From the NCBI GenBank assembly GCA_005808665.1, contig SYLG01000082.1, positions 1 to 33,104 on the forward strand: DNA of 33,104 nt. The letters are read 5' to 3'. How positions within the stretch are numbered: the stretch's first letter is position 1; each line of letters begins with the position of its first letter. This document shows, one piece after another, positions 16,822 to 25,807 of this stretch. The stretch is from Planctomycetia bacterium (GTDB lineage: Bacteria > Planctomycetota > Planctomycetia > Gemmatales > Gemmataceae). The notes under the pieces are model-generated. The model did no database searches and had not been told where the DNA came from. It worked only from the letters and a program-made list of their open reading frames with translations. A program made the position numbers and the translations under genes.

Positions 16822-18189
16822 ATGCAAGAGCAAAAAAACACCAAGACCCAAGCATTATCCCGCCGAACCGTTGTTAAAGCGGCGGCCACCGGTGCTTTTG
16901 CTGGAATGGTGATTCCCCCGATCTATGCCTACGAGGATAATACCATTCGTATAGCCCTCGTGGGTTGTGGTGGCCGTGGTACCGGTGCCGTCCATGATGC
17001 ATTTACAGCCAAAGCTGGGCCTGTTAAGCTCCACGCCATGGCCGATGTGTTCGGTGATCGCCTTGAGTCGAGTGCCGGGCGACTCGAAAAAGCATTCCCT
17101 GATCGATTTGAAGCGCACAAGGACCGTCGGTTTGTCGGGTTCGAGGCTTACAAAGCTGCTGTTGATTTGCTGAAACCAGGGGACATTGCCATTTTTGCAA
17201 CCCCCCCTGCCTTCCGCTGGGCCCATTTTGGTTATGCGATTCAAAAAGGCATCAATGTTTTCATGGAGAAGCCAGTCACTGTGGACGGTCCTTCCACCAG
17301 ACGAATGTTGGCTTTGGCAACCCAATCGGAAAACAAAAAACTCAAAGTAGGCGTTGGCCTAATGTGTCGTCACTGCTCCGTCCGCCAGGAGTTGCATGAC
17401 AAGATCAAGGATGGTCTCATCGGTGACATATTGGCACTTCGCGCTTATCGGATGCACGGTCCGGTTGGAACCGCTCTTACCAAACCAATGCCCAAGGGAC
17501 AAAATGAGCTTGAGTTTCAAATCCGGAACTTCCATGGTTTCCTATGGGCATCGGGCGGTTGTTATAGCGACTTTTACATTCACAACATCGACGAGAGTTG
17601 CTGGATGAAGGACGCCTGGCCCGTCAAGGCTCAAGGTAACGGCGGACGAACCTATCGGGATGGTTACATTGACCAAAACTTTGATGCCTACTCCGTTGAA
17701 TACACTTTTGGTGATGGTACCAAACTGTTCTTTGAGGGCCGCACCATGGACGGATGTCATCAGGAATTCTCAAGCTATGCCCATGGAACCAAAGGTTCAG
17801 CGATCATCTCGCAATCGGGCCACTTTCCCACCAAGGCCAGGGCCTTCAAAGGGCAGAATTTTGTCAATTCCGATGTGATTTGGCGCGGGCCCAAGGATGA
17901 ACCCAATCCTTACCACCTTGAGTGGCAACACCTCCTTGATGCCATTCGTCAGGATAAACCCTACAACGAGGCCCGCCGTGGTGCCGAGGCTAGCCTTGTT
18001 ACCGCTATGGGCCGTATGGCTTGCCATACGGGAAAAGTCATTACCTATGATGAGGCATTAAACTCCGAACAGGATTTGGGTGGGGAAGTAGACAAGTTGA
18101 CAATAAGTGGACCTGCACCTGTTCGGGCAGACGCCAATGGAAAATACCCCATTCCTCAACCAGGAAAAACCGGCAAGAAAGAGTTTTAA
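16822..18189 (+). CDS. Tat-exported Gfo/Idh/MocA family oxidoreductase
   Basis: A 455-residue NAD(P)-dependent oxidoreductase of the glucose-fructose oxidoreductase family. ATG at 16822 is used because GGAG lies at 16808-16811. The N-terminus carries a twin-arginine signal, SRRTVVKAAA at residues 13-22, followed by a hydrophobic region, so it is probably exported folded with its cofactor. The Rossmann motif GCGGRGTG is at about 48-55, and the family's MEKP stands at 148-151. The downstream FYIHNIDESCW segment is common in planctomycete members. Such proteins act on sugars or sugar derivatives; the substrate here is unknown. A strong terminator follows the stop, so the gene ends its transcript. 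Confidence 0.88.
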   Translation: MQEQKNTKTQALSRRTVVKAAATGAFAGMVIPPIYAYEDNTIRIALVGCGGRGTGAVHDAFTAKAGPVKLHAMADVFGDRLESSAGRLEKAFPDRFEAHKDRRFVGFEAYKAAVDLLKPGDIAIFATPPAFRWAHFGYAIQKGINVFMEKPVTVDGPSTRRMLALATQSENKKLKVGVGLMCRHCSVRQELHDKIKDGLIGDILALRAYRMHGPVGTALTKPMPKGQNELEFQIRNFHGFLWASGGCYSDFYIHNIDESCWMKDAWPVKAQGNGGRTYRDGYIDQNFDAYSVEYTFGDGTKLFFEGRTMDGCHQEFSSYAHGTKGSAIISQSGHFPTKARAFKGQNFVNSDVIWRGPKDEPNPYHLEWQHLLDAIRQDKPYNEARRGAEASLVTAMGRMACHTGKVITYDEALNSEQDLGGEVDKLTISGPAPVRADANGKYPIPQPGKTGKKEF

Positions 18190-18225
18190 GATTTCTTTGA
18201 CCTTTCCTTTGAGACAGGCCAATGG

Positions 18226-18259
18226 GTCCTCGGCGGGTTAAACTCCCCGGGGACTTTTT
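18226..18259 (+). terminator. Strong intrinsic terminator after the oxidoreductase gene
   Basis: A 12-position stem (18226-18237 with 18243-18254) has 11 pairs, two of them G-T, around the loop TTAAA, and TTTTT follows at 18255-18259. It is GC-rich and starts 37 bases after the stop codon. This is the best terminator seen in the window. Confidence 0.75.
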
Positions 18260-18332
18260 AGTTTGTTGGGGTTCCCCAAAAAAGAATTTCTTACAAAGCC
18301 CTGTAATCGAAAACAGTTCACGAAAAAAGCAA

Positions 18333-18415
18333 TGCCGAAGGTGGGACTTGAACCCACACGCCTGTAAGGACAATGGATTTTGAGTCCATCGCGTCTGCCA
18401 TTCCGCCACTTCGGC
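18333..18415 (-). tRNA. tRNA-Leu (anticodon CAA)
   Basis: Read on the - strand, the 83-nt sequence folds as a class II tRNA. The acceptor stem is GCCGAAG paired with CTTCGGC plus discriminator A. The anticodon arm ATGGA-CTCAAAA-TCCAT gives anticodon CAA, which reads the codon UUG. A long variable arm and a T arm with GGTTCAAGTCC follow. The 3' CCA is not encoded. Leucine identity agrees with the long variable arm and with the discriminator A. Confidence 0.95.
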
Positions 18416-18833
18416 TATCTTATCAGAAAGATTGGCATCCCCATCTTTCCAATAGTGGTATCCTAGCAGAGGGTAAAAAAGTGTCCAGCCTGATTCCCTG
18501 ACGAAACCAATTCTATTCTTTGGCTCCCAACCAACCCCTAAATCCTAATACTCGCCCTGAAATGAAGAGAGGCCAGTCGGCAGCTCCATATATCATCCTT
18601 CTCTTAGGCCGGTTTATGCATTGTCCCAAAAAAAATCCGAAGGCTTGACATTATCATTCAATTAATGCCCAAACAAGCTCTTTAAACGAGTTAAAAATTG
18701 GTTGAATCATAACTTTTTTTACCCGAGAACCTTTTGATAAAGGACTGTTTTTCTGAATTGTACATTCGATTAGGTGAACCACCATCTTACCAAAGGTCAA
18801 TAACAGGCATTTGCCTTGTTCAAGCGAATGGGT
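18416..18833. other. Intergenic region between tRNA-Leu and the LOG-like gene
   Basis: No gene is supported. A hairpin-like repeat at 18427-18448 (AAAGAT with ATCTTT, plus two inner pairs) lies just upstream of the tRNA 5' end on the - strand. A TTGACA at 18645-18650 has no -10 box at the right distance. The rest is unremarkable. Confidence 0.4.
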
Positions 18834-19394
18834 TTATTCCGTTTTTTGCCCTTGAAGGATGGCCAGAAGCAATTCAGGTGTTGGGGCTACTTCCACAAGG
18901 TTACGGTCCATGGGACTTAAAAAACCCTCCCCCACTATATGGTCCAGCCATGCAAGCATCGGTGTGAAAAAACCTCGGGTGTTGAGCAAGGCAATGGGCT
19001 TTTTGTGGAGGTTCAGTTGCCTCCATGTCAGGATTTCGAAAAACTCATCACAGGTTCCAAATCCTCCCGGAAGAGCAACAAAAGCATCGGCCTGGGTGGC
19101 CATGATGGCTTTGCGTTCATGCATGGTTTCAGTTGGGATCAATTGTCCGAGTTTGGGATGACCCAATTCAAGTTCTAGCAACCGTTTTGGAATAACCCCT
19201 GTGACATTTCCGCCTTGGGCCATGGCGGCATCCGCGGCAATCCCCATCAGTCCGATATGCCCGCCTCCAAAAACCAACCCAATATTTGATTTGGCCAGAA
19301 TGTGCCCTAATTGGGACGCAGCCTCGGAATATTCGGGATGTTGACCTTTGCGAGATCCGCAAAACAATGCCACCGTACGGATTTTATGTTTCAT
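18834..19394 (-). CDS. LOG-family (TIGR00730) nucleoside-monophosphate phosphoribohydrolase
   Basis: A 186-residue Rossmann-like protein of the LOG/lysine decarboxylase-like family. The signature PGGFGTCDE is at residues 109-117, and MHERKAIM, with the catalytic Arg and Lys, is at 91-98. VFGGGHIGLMG near residue 41 completes the family pattern. Members cleave the N-glycosidic bond of nucleotides (cytokinin riboside 5'-monophosphate in plants, AMP-like substrates in bacteria) and are often wrongly named lysine decarboxylase. I prefer the ATG at 19394 because MKHKIRTVALFCGS begins the fold directly; an alternative frame start at 19448 adds 18 unconserved residues. It is divergent from zwf and separated from it by 134 bases. 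Confidence 0.88.
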   Translation of the reverse strand: MKHKIRTVALFCGSRKGQHPEYSEAASQLGHILAKSNIGLVFGGGHIGLMGIAADAAMAQGGNVTGVIPKRLLELELGHPKLGQLIPTETMHERKAIMATQADAFVALPGGFGTCDEFFEILTWRQLNLHKKPIALLNTRGFFTPMLAWLDHIVGEGFLSPMDRNLVEVAPTPELLLAILQGQKTE

Positions 19395-19528
19395 ATGCCT
19401 TTTCTTGCTGTGGTTAGTACAGGAGGATATTCTACCCCTTCCAACCATGGCCCCAGACGATAAATTACCTGCATTGGAGTGTCCAAAGACGGGTACTTCC
19501 CCAGATTGGTTTTTTATGGAGTCTGGTT

Positions 19529-21010
19529 ATGAGTGATCAAACGCCCAAGACGCTTGTGATTTTTGGAGCCTCCGGGGACCTTACCGCCCGAAAGTTGATC
19601 CCCTCGTTGTACCGGTTGGACCGCAAAAAAAGGCTTCCAGAAGGCGTCCGCATTGTGGGAGTTTCAAGAACCAAACTCACCCATTTGGAATTTCAGACCA
19701 GGATGGGAACCGCAGTCAAGCAATTTGCCGGTCCCGACTGGAACCAGGAGGATTGGGATCAATTTGCCCAAAGGCTTCAATATTGCCCGGGTGATGCCTC
19801 CACCACCGAAGGGTTGGTAAGCCTTCAGGAATGGTTTAAAACCCACGAAGGATCCGGAGGAGCTCGCCTTTTTTACCTTTCGGTTTCGCCTGAGCTTTAC
19901 GGAAGCATCGTTTCCAGGCTCGCCGGGGCTGGACTTACCAAACCACCCAATTTGGAATTATGGCGGCGAATCATTATTGAAAAACCATTCGGCCACAACA
20001 CGGCAAGTGCCCAGTTGCTAAACGAAGAAATCCGCCAATTCCTGAAAGAAGACCAGATATACAGAATCGATCATTATTTGGGTAAAGAAACGGTTCAAAA
20101 CTTGCTGGTCTTCCGGTTTGGGAACACCCTTTTTGAACCTCTTTGGAACGCCAATTACATCGACCATGTTCAGATTACCGTGGCTGAAACGGTCAAGGTG
20201 GGAAGTCGTGGAGACTATTATGACAAGGCGGGGGTACTCCGCGATATGTTCCAAAATCATTTGCTTCAGATCATGGCCATAGTGGCCATGGAGGCCCCTG
20301 CCCGTTATTCGGCGGACATGCTTCGAAATGAAAAAGTCAAGTTGCTTGAAGCCATTACCATTCCCGAACCAAAGGAAGCTTCCGAATCCATTTGGACCGG
20401 CCAATACCAAGGGTACCTCGGAGAAAAAGGGGTCAACCCGGCAAGTAAAACGCCAACCTATTCAGCCATTCGGCTCAATGTGGACAATTGGAGGTGGCGG
20501 GGGGTTCCCTTTTTCCTCCGTTCGGGAAAGGCCCTTGCCAGTCGAACCAGCGAGGTTCAGATTCAATTTCGGTGTCCTCCACACCTGATGTTTTCCCTGC
20601 CTCCGGGGGAAAAGCTGGAATGCAACCGGCTGGCGATCAGCATTCAACCTAACGAAAGCATTCATCTCCGATTTCAAAGCAAGGTTCCCGATCAGGAGAA
20701 AATGACCATCGCACCCTCCGAGATGGAATTCCAATATGGCAAGTCCTATTCCGGGGTACCAATTCCTGAGGCTTATGAACGCCTCCTTCAGGATGCACTC
20801 GGGGGAGACGCATCTCTTTTCATGAGGTCCGATGAGATAGAACGAAGTTGGGCGATCATTGAACCTTTTCTCAATGTGACGGAATCCCAGGATGCCCAAA
20901 CCCCGGAGGAGTATATGTTGGGATCCATGGGGCCCGTCGGGGCGGATGGTTTTATGGACAAAAACCTGCGCGAATGGCTCCCGCTTTATGGCAATCGCAC
21001 CTGCGGATAG
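19529..21010 (+). CDS. zwf: Glucose-6-phosphate 1-dehydrogenase
   Basis: A 493-residue enzyme, normal in length for the family. The nucleotide-binding GASGDLTARKL is at residues 13-23, EKPFG at 151-155 and the active-site RIDHYLGKE at 179-187, including the substrate-binding Lys and catalytic His region. It oxidises glucose 6-phosphate to 6-phosphogluconolactone with NADP and opens the oxidative pentose phosphate pathway. GGAG at 19518-19521 supports the ATG at 19529. No gnd or pgl gene lies beside it, so it is not in a pentose phosphate operon here. No promoter was firmly recognised. Confidence 0.97.
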   Translation: MSDQTPKTLVIFGASGDLTARKLIPSLYRLDRKKRLPEGVRIVGVSRTKLTHLEFQTRMGTAVKQFAGPDWNQEDWDQFAQRLQYCPGDASTTEGLVSLQEWFKTHEGSGGARLFYLSVSPELYGSIVSRLAGAGLTKPPNLELWRRIIIEKPFGHNTASAQLLNEEIRQFLKEDQIYRIDHYLGKETVQNLLVFRFGNTLFEPLWNANYIDHVQITVAETVKVGSRGDYYDKAGVLRDMFQNHLLQIMAIVAMEAPARYSADMLRNEKVKLLEAITIPEPKEASESIWTGQYQGYLGEKGVNPASKTPTYSAIRLNVDNWRWRGVPFFLRSGKALASRTSEVQIQFRCPPHLMFSLPPGEKLECNRLAISIQPNESIHLRFQSKVPDQEKMTIAPSEMEFQYGKSYSGVPIPEAYERLLQDALGGDASLFMRSDEIERSWAIIEPFLNVTESQDAQTPEEYMLGSMGPVGADGFMDKNLREWLPLYGNRTCG

Positions 21011-21216
21011 GTTGATTGGCTGAATCGATCCTGGTTGAATATCCCCCCACGCCTTTGGGAATTTTGATTAGAATTTGGTTGACCTATGGTTGACCCCAAA
21101 AGTTTGAGTCTCCCTAAAAAGGCAGCACTCTCAGGCTCCTCCAGTCTCTTGGGTTGTTTGCTTTTTTGTTTCCTCGCTCTATGACCTTGCCTTTCCAAGA
21201 CCCAACCGGATAACTT

Positions 21217-22026
21217 ATGGTCAGGTTTGTGGGGACCAGCTTGGTTATGGACATCAATTTGGTAGTGGATGCCGGGCTTCGCCGGGCACTTGTGGAGCCA
21301 TTTGGCAGCCAGTTACATACCGCAAAAAATGGGGAACCTGGGCTATTTCCCCAATCGGCGTTGGGCAAGCGTGCCGCCGCAAAAGCCCTGAAGGAGGGGT
21401 ATTTGGCGCCTGCTCTGGAGGTTGGGACCGAGGCGGCCAGAATTACCCAAAAAGGGCGGGAGCACATCGCCCAAAACTTGTGTCCCAAAAACATTCTTGA
21501 TGATTTTGTTCGCATTCTCGAACATCGCCAGGGTGTGGCAAGGCAATTGTTATTGGGGGTTCAAACACAAATTGACCAATTGGAAAGGATGCAATTGGGT
21601 TTGAGCGAACTTCGTTTGGCGATTTTGATACAGGACGGCCAATCGGCATCGGCGGTAAAAGCGATTTCTTTTGAACAAAGTGCTCTTGGCAAGGTCCGCC
21701 AGATTCTTGCCGACCATGAAGTCGCATTTGAAACCGATTACCTCCTTTACATACTTTATGACCAACTGAAGGAGCAAATTGGTGTTTTCCCAATTGGAGT
21801 ATTTCACGATTTGCTTAGGGTTTGGCATGGGGAGGGATTTGTGGCACTCCATCCATGGACAGGGCCACTCTATCAATTGCCAAGACCCGAGGTTGCCTTG
21901 CTAATTGGTCATGAAATTGCCTGCTATGTGCGTTGGTCGGCCCATGGGGACTCCCGACCGTTGGCTGTTAAGTATGCAAAATCAAAATCTGCAGATCCGC
22001 AAAGGGTGGGGTCCCTGGTGGGGTGA
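21217..22026 (+). CDS. Uncharacterised protein with winged-helix-like segments, partner of the AAA ATPase
   Basis: A 269-residue protein I cannot name. An early segment (LGKRAAAKALKEGYL through ARITQKGREHI, about residues 49-88) has the look of a winged-helix wing, with xLTxxGRxxL-type spacing. A helical, possibly coiled-coil part follows (about 90-135). A second compact domain near 150-240 ends with VALHPWTGPLYQLPRPE and ALLIGHEIACYVRW. No catalytic motif and no membrane helix were seen, so it is probably a cytoplasmic DNA-binding or adaptor protein. Its stop is 19 bases before the ATPase start, so the two are almost certainly co-translated and may form a complex. ATG at 21217 has no clear ribosome-binding site; ATG at 21247 would remove ten residues and is possible. 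Confidence 0.6.
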   Translation: MVRFVGTSLVMDINLVVDAGLRRALVEPFGSQLHTAKNGEPGLFPQSALGKRAAAKALKEGYLAPALEVGTEAARITQKGREHIAQNLCPKNILDDFVRILEHRQGVARQLLLGVQTQIDQLERMQLGLSELRLAILIQDGQSASAVKAISFEQSALGKVRQILADHEVAFETDYLLYILYDQLKEQIGVFPIGVFHDLLRVWHGEGFVALHPWTGPLYQLPRPEVALLIGHEIACYVRWSAHGDSRPLAVKYAKSKSADPQRVGSLVG

Positions 22027-22045
22027 GGATCAAGGGGAATTAGCA

Positions 22046-24313
22046 ATGATTATTAGCCTGAATCAAAGTGCCGCCGAAAAGATGCTCCAAACACTTCGGG
22101 TTGCGGGGAACCCGTTTCGCAATCACTTTGCCCGGAATCCCGATGATGAGACCTGTGCGAAATACCATGTTCCCGAGTTATATTCGAGGGAACGAAACAT
22201 CCTATTGGGAATTGTGGACCGCCACCGCTACGCTACCCGCCATCCTTCCGAGGTGGTTCCGATATTGGGAAACAAAGGAGCAGGCAAAACTCATCTCCTT
22301 CATTCGATCAAACATGGCAGGGAGGGAACATGGCAACTCCTCGTGACACCTGGCACTTTTCATCGCGACACCGATTTTCTGGAATACCTATTCTTTCAAT
22401 TGGTTGAAACGCTTTTGGGAGGGGCTCGCCAGGGAAACGCCAGACCCCTCGATTTTGTTGGCGAAAACCTGATCCGGCTCAAATTGATTGCCGCCCTTGG
22501 GGCAATGGGCCATAAAGAAAGGCAAAGCGTATTTCCCGGAGGCCCTTTCCTGGGTTGGCTCAAAATGTTTGGCTATTCCACCAGCCAATCCCGTGAGAGG
22601 ACAGAGTGGCTTTTGGAGCAACTTACAAGGTTGGGTAACCTCCCCTACAATCAGGGGGCTTTGCGGAAATTATGCGAACAAAGTGGATTAGGTGCCGATA
22701 CGGTTGTCCGTATTCTGGATAGTCATGCGGAACATACCGAGGGCAAGAGCCCTTCCGCCCTCATGCGTCGTGCCCTTGTTTGTGGCTTTGCAAAGGCGGT
22801 TTTGCAGGGCAACGAAAATGACCTGGCCGAATTTTTGACCTATGGCTTTGCCGAATTGAACATTCAAATCCGGCCCGGGAGGCAGGACTTGGTTTTGGCC
22901 CTCCTGAAGGTCCTTATGGAAATGTTTAGTGCCTTGTGTATCCCGGTGGTGGTTGCCTTTGACCAACTTGAAGACCTCCTTATGGCCCGCCGTAACGAGG
23001 ATACCCATCGAACAGCAGAAGCATTTTTTGCCGGGATCGTTCACGCAATGCATCAGATCGAAGGGATTACTTTCCTTATTTTTGCGGAAAGAGGCCTTTG
23101 GAATCGCTTCCTCCCGTCGATAGATGGTTACATCCAGGATCGGCTCAATCAGCCTCTTCATGTGCAAGGGCAGGGGACGGTGCATTCCCTGCGTCTTGAG
23201 GCCCCTCCGGTTGATTTGGTCAGGCGGATGGTGGAGGCCCGCCTAAGGGCAATTCACGCGAGCCTGATTGATGCTCGGGAACTATCCCCAATCTACCCCT
23301 ACACAACCGAACAGGTGAGTCGGATTGCCAGTACAGAACCAACCCTTCGCGATATGATTCAGCAGTTTCGCAGGCTATTTGATTTGACCGTGTATGGGTC
23401 GGAATGCTCCGAATCCAAGGAAACCACTCATAAAGTGGAGACCCTCCTTAGCCGAACTCTTGAGGAAGAATCGCACCAATCCCCAGAGGGACCAGAAATG
23501 GACCCTGACATGATAGAGTGTGAAATCCCTGGCATGAAAGGTTCGTTAAGCGAATCAAACAGTACCAAGGAGGAGGTCATGAATCCTGGGGTAGGCCCAA
23601 GGGAAGGATATTCTGATCCCGCTTCTCCGGGTCCATTGGTTCAATCTCAATTGGGATCGTATTTGGGGCTCATGGGAGGCGAAACTCTTCCTACGCCCGC
23701 CGACCTATGGGATCAGGAAGTCAGGGTAGCCCTCAGGAGGTTGGAGCCTGAAGGAGCGATCACCGGGGCCACCCGCGAATTACAGGCAGGATTGGGCCAT
23801 TTCCTGCGCCTGGCTATGGACCATGGCGTCAAGGTGGGACCATGGCGCATACAGCATGTCGTGGATGAATGGAACTTTGGGGAACACCCAACCTACGGAG
23901 TCCTGAGTATAGCCCATTGGGCCTGTCGGGGAGGCAATCCTTGGAGGGTTGGGATTGGACTATTTCTGGGGCGTGGGCAAGGAAAACTTAAGGATTTAAC
24001 CACCAAATTGAGTGCCTTTGACATTGAACCACCGGTTTTGGACCAACTCATTCTGCTTCGACCAGAAGATGATCCGACGCTTGCAGGGAAATCCAGACAA
24101 CTTTGGCAAGAGATGGAACAAAAGGGTCGACACGCCCGGTTGGAGTTGGTAGGGATTGAGGAGTTTTCGAAACTATTTGCCACGCCCCGGTTTGTTTCTG
24201 GGCTTTTCGAAAGCTTACCCGGTGGCCAAATCCTTTCTAATCAGGCTGACCTTATTCAGGACCGTTGCGAATCTCTTTTGAAGCAGCTTTGTATGCCGAT
24301 ACAGGGGGATTAA
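22046..24313 (+). CDS. AAA-type P-loop ATPase with an extra C-terminal domain
   Basis: A 755-residue protein. AAGGGGA at 22032-22038 supports the ATG at 22046 and rejects the longer frame that overlaps the previous gene. The Walker A loop GNKGAGKTH is at residues 75-83 and the Walker B strand IPVVVAFDQLED at 299-310. A sensor-like strand ITFLIFAERGLW lies near 341-352, and YIQDRL near 362 could give an arginine finger. This resembles Orc1/Cdc6- or STAND-like ATPases more than transporters. A polar, Ser/Glu-rich linker spans about 455-550. The C-terminal domain (about 555-730) has short beta-like strands, including WRVGIGLFLG and LDQLILLRPEDD, whose order recalls restriction-endonuclease-like folds, but no clear catalytic triad is visible. 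The function is unknown. Confidence 0.7.
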   Translation: MIISLNQSAAEKMLQTLRVAGNPFRNHFARNPDDETCAKYHVPELYSRERNILLGIVDRHRYATRHPSEVVPILGNKGAGKTHLLHSIKHGREGTWQLLVTPGTFHRDTDFLEYLFFQLVETLLGGARQGNARPLDFVGENLIRLKLIAALGAMGHKERQSVFPGGPFLGWLKMFGYSTSQSRERTEWLLEQLTRLGNLPYNQGALRKLCEQSGLGADTVVRILDSHAEHTEGKSPSALMRRALVCGFAKAVLQGNENDLAEFLTYGFAELNIQIRPGRQDLVLALLKVLMEMFSALCIPVVVAFDQLEDLLMARRNEDTHRTAEAFFAGIVHAMHQIEGITFLIFAERGLWNRFLPSIDGYIQDRLNQPLHVQGQGTVHSLRLEAPPVDLVRRMVEARLRAIHASLIDARELSPIYPYTTEQVSRIASTEPTLRDMIQQFRRLFDLTVYGSECSESKETTHKVETLLSRTLEEESHQSPEGPEMDPDMIECEIPGMKGSLSESNSTKEEVMNPGVGPREGYSDPASPGPLVQSQLGSYLGLMGGETLPTPADLWDQEVRVALRRLEPEGAITGATRELQAGLGHFLRLAMDHGVKVGPWRIQHVVDEWNFGEHPTYGVLSIAHWACRGGNPWRVGIGLFLGRGQGKLKDLTTKLSAFDIEPPVLDQLILLRPEDDPTLAGKSRQLWQEMEQKGRHARLELVGIEEFSKLFATPRFVSGLFESLPGGQILSNQADLIQDRCESLLKQLCMPIQGD

Positions 24314-24334
24314 AGCCCTGATAAGGGTTTAGTC

Positions 24335-25675
24335 ATGAGTTCAAAGCCTTGGGAAAAGAATGGTGAAGCCTGGGCTTGGTGGTTGGCATTAGCCAATTTT
24401 GAACAGCGTCCTGCCTTTCCCGGTGAAATGATTTTAGGTCGGATTGAAAAGATCCTTCACTTGTTGGGTGACCCGCACTTGGGGCCCAAGGTCATCCATA
24501 TCACAGGGACCAAGGGTAAAGGTTCGACAGCGGCAATGGTTGAGTCCATTCTTCGTCATTGCGGTAAACGGACAGGGCTTTTTACTTCCCCTCATTTGGC
24601 CGAAGTTACCGAGAGATTCCAAATAGGTGGCATCCCCGTAAGTCATGAAGACCTTGGCCGGGCCGTTTGGGAGGTGCAATGTGCCCTGGAATCGTTACCT
24701 GATTTGATTGTCCAATACGGCCTTCCCACTTTTTTTGAAGTGGCCACCATTGCCGCCTTTTTACTCTTTGCAAAGGCCCAAACAGAATGGATTATCCTTG
24801 AAGTTGGCCTTGGTGGTCGGTTGGATTCGACCAATATTTGTCAACCTGTGGCTTGCCTTATTACAACGATAGGCCTCGATCACACAAAAATCCTTGGTGA
24901 GACACTGGAACAAATTGCCTCTGAAAAGGCGGGAATCATTAAATCGGGTGTTCCGGTGGTTAGTGGGGTCACCCACGAACCAGCAAGGTCTGTGATCCGC
25001 TTGGCGGCGAAAACCGCCGGGGCAAAACTATGGGAATTGGATAATCATTTCCAGGTTTCAGGCGACGATGTTGCTTGGTGGGAAAAAGGAAGTCCCCTTG
25101 GCAGGGCAATGATTCATACGCCAGTTTTCCGGTATGAAGCCTTGCCCTGTCCCTTGATTGGGGCCCACCAACGATCCAACCTTGCCTGTGCCGTAGCCGT
25201 GCTAGCCATTCTGGAACCACCTATCGGGTTGGATGAAAGTGCCCTTCGTATTGGACTTTCACACACCAAATGGCCCGGCCGATTGGAAATACTGGCCCGG
25301 CAACCACTTGTTATTGTGGATGGGGCCCACAACCCCGACTCTGCAAGAAGCCTTGCTCAGGAATTGGCCCCATTGGCAAGAAAAAATAAGCCGGTCATGG
25401 TTGTCGCCTGTTCTGCCGACAAGGATATTTTTGGTCTTTTGGAACCCTTGGCACCCATGGCGAAATGCCTGGTTTTAACCCGTTACACGAAAAGTTCAAG
25501 ATCGGCCACCACCGAACAATTGTCCCGGGCCCTTCCCCCTGGAACCCATGCCAGGGTATTTGAGGAACCGGATCCTGTTAAAGCGAAAGGGCTTGCCATC
25601 CAATTAGCCGGGCCGGATGGCGTGGTGGTAATTACCGGATCCCTTTTCCTCGTGGGAGAACTTCGAGGTTCTTGA
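24335..25675 (+). CDS. folC: Bifunctional dihydrofolate/folylpolyglutamate synthase
   Basis: A 446-residue Mur-ligase-family enzyme. ATP-binding GTKGKGST is at residues 58-65, and SPHL at 85-88 is the second family signature. LEVGLGGRLDSTN, GLDHTKILG and the C-terminal VDGAHNPDSA are also present. It adds glutamate to dihydropteroate and to tetrahydrofolate, giving retained, active folates in the cytoplasm. Its ATG is 21 bases after the ATPase stop, so it may be transcribed with the two preceding unknown genes, though its own role is housekeeping. The length is normal and no lesion was seen. Confidence 0.95.
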   Translation: MSSKPWEKNGEAWAWWLALANFEQRPAFPGEMILGRIEKILHLLGDPHLGPKVIHITGTKGKGSTAAMVESILRHCGKRTGLFTSPHLAEVTERFQIGGIPVSHEDLGRAVWEVQCALESLPDLIVQYGLPTFFEVATIAAFLLFAKAQTEWIILEVGLGGRLDSTNICQPVACLITTIGLDHTKILGETLEQIASEKAGIIKSGVPVVSGVTHEPARSVIRLAAKTAGAKLWELDNHFQVSGDDVAWWEKGSPLGRAMIHTPVFRYEALPCPLIGAHQRSNLACAVAVLAILEPPIGLDESALRIGLSHTKWPGRLEILARQPLVIVDGAHNPDSARSLAQELAPLARKNKPVMVVACSADKDIFGLLEPLAPMAKCLVLTRYTKSSRSATTEQLSRALPPGTHARVFEEPDPVKAKGLAIQLAGPDGVVVITGSLFLVGELRGS

Positions 25676-25695
25676 GTTTGAGGATTGTAAGGGTA

Positions 25696-25718
25696 AAGTC
25701 TTCCCCAAAGGGAGGCTT
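25696..25718 (+). terminator. Weak terminator-like hairpin after folC
   Basis: A stem of about nine pairs with one bulge surrounds the loop CAAA, and GTTTCC follows. The weak T tract makes this a tentative call. Confidence 0.25.
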
Positions 25719-25807
25719 GTTTCCGCCGTCTCAAAAGCAGCCCACCATTTTGTGAAGCATATTTGCCATGCAGGAAGTTTCCGACCCCCGTTCATGGAGA
25801 TGGAACG

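Noticed and set aside
18427-18448. Hairpin-like repeat upstream of tRNA-Leu
   Set aside because: The stem has mismatches, no T tract follows on the relevant strand, and no regulatory role could be argued.
18834-19394. Lysine decarboxylase
   Set aside because: The PGGxGT motif marks the LOG family, in which that name is an old mislabel; no pyridoxal-phosphate motif exists.
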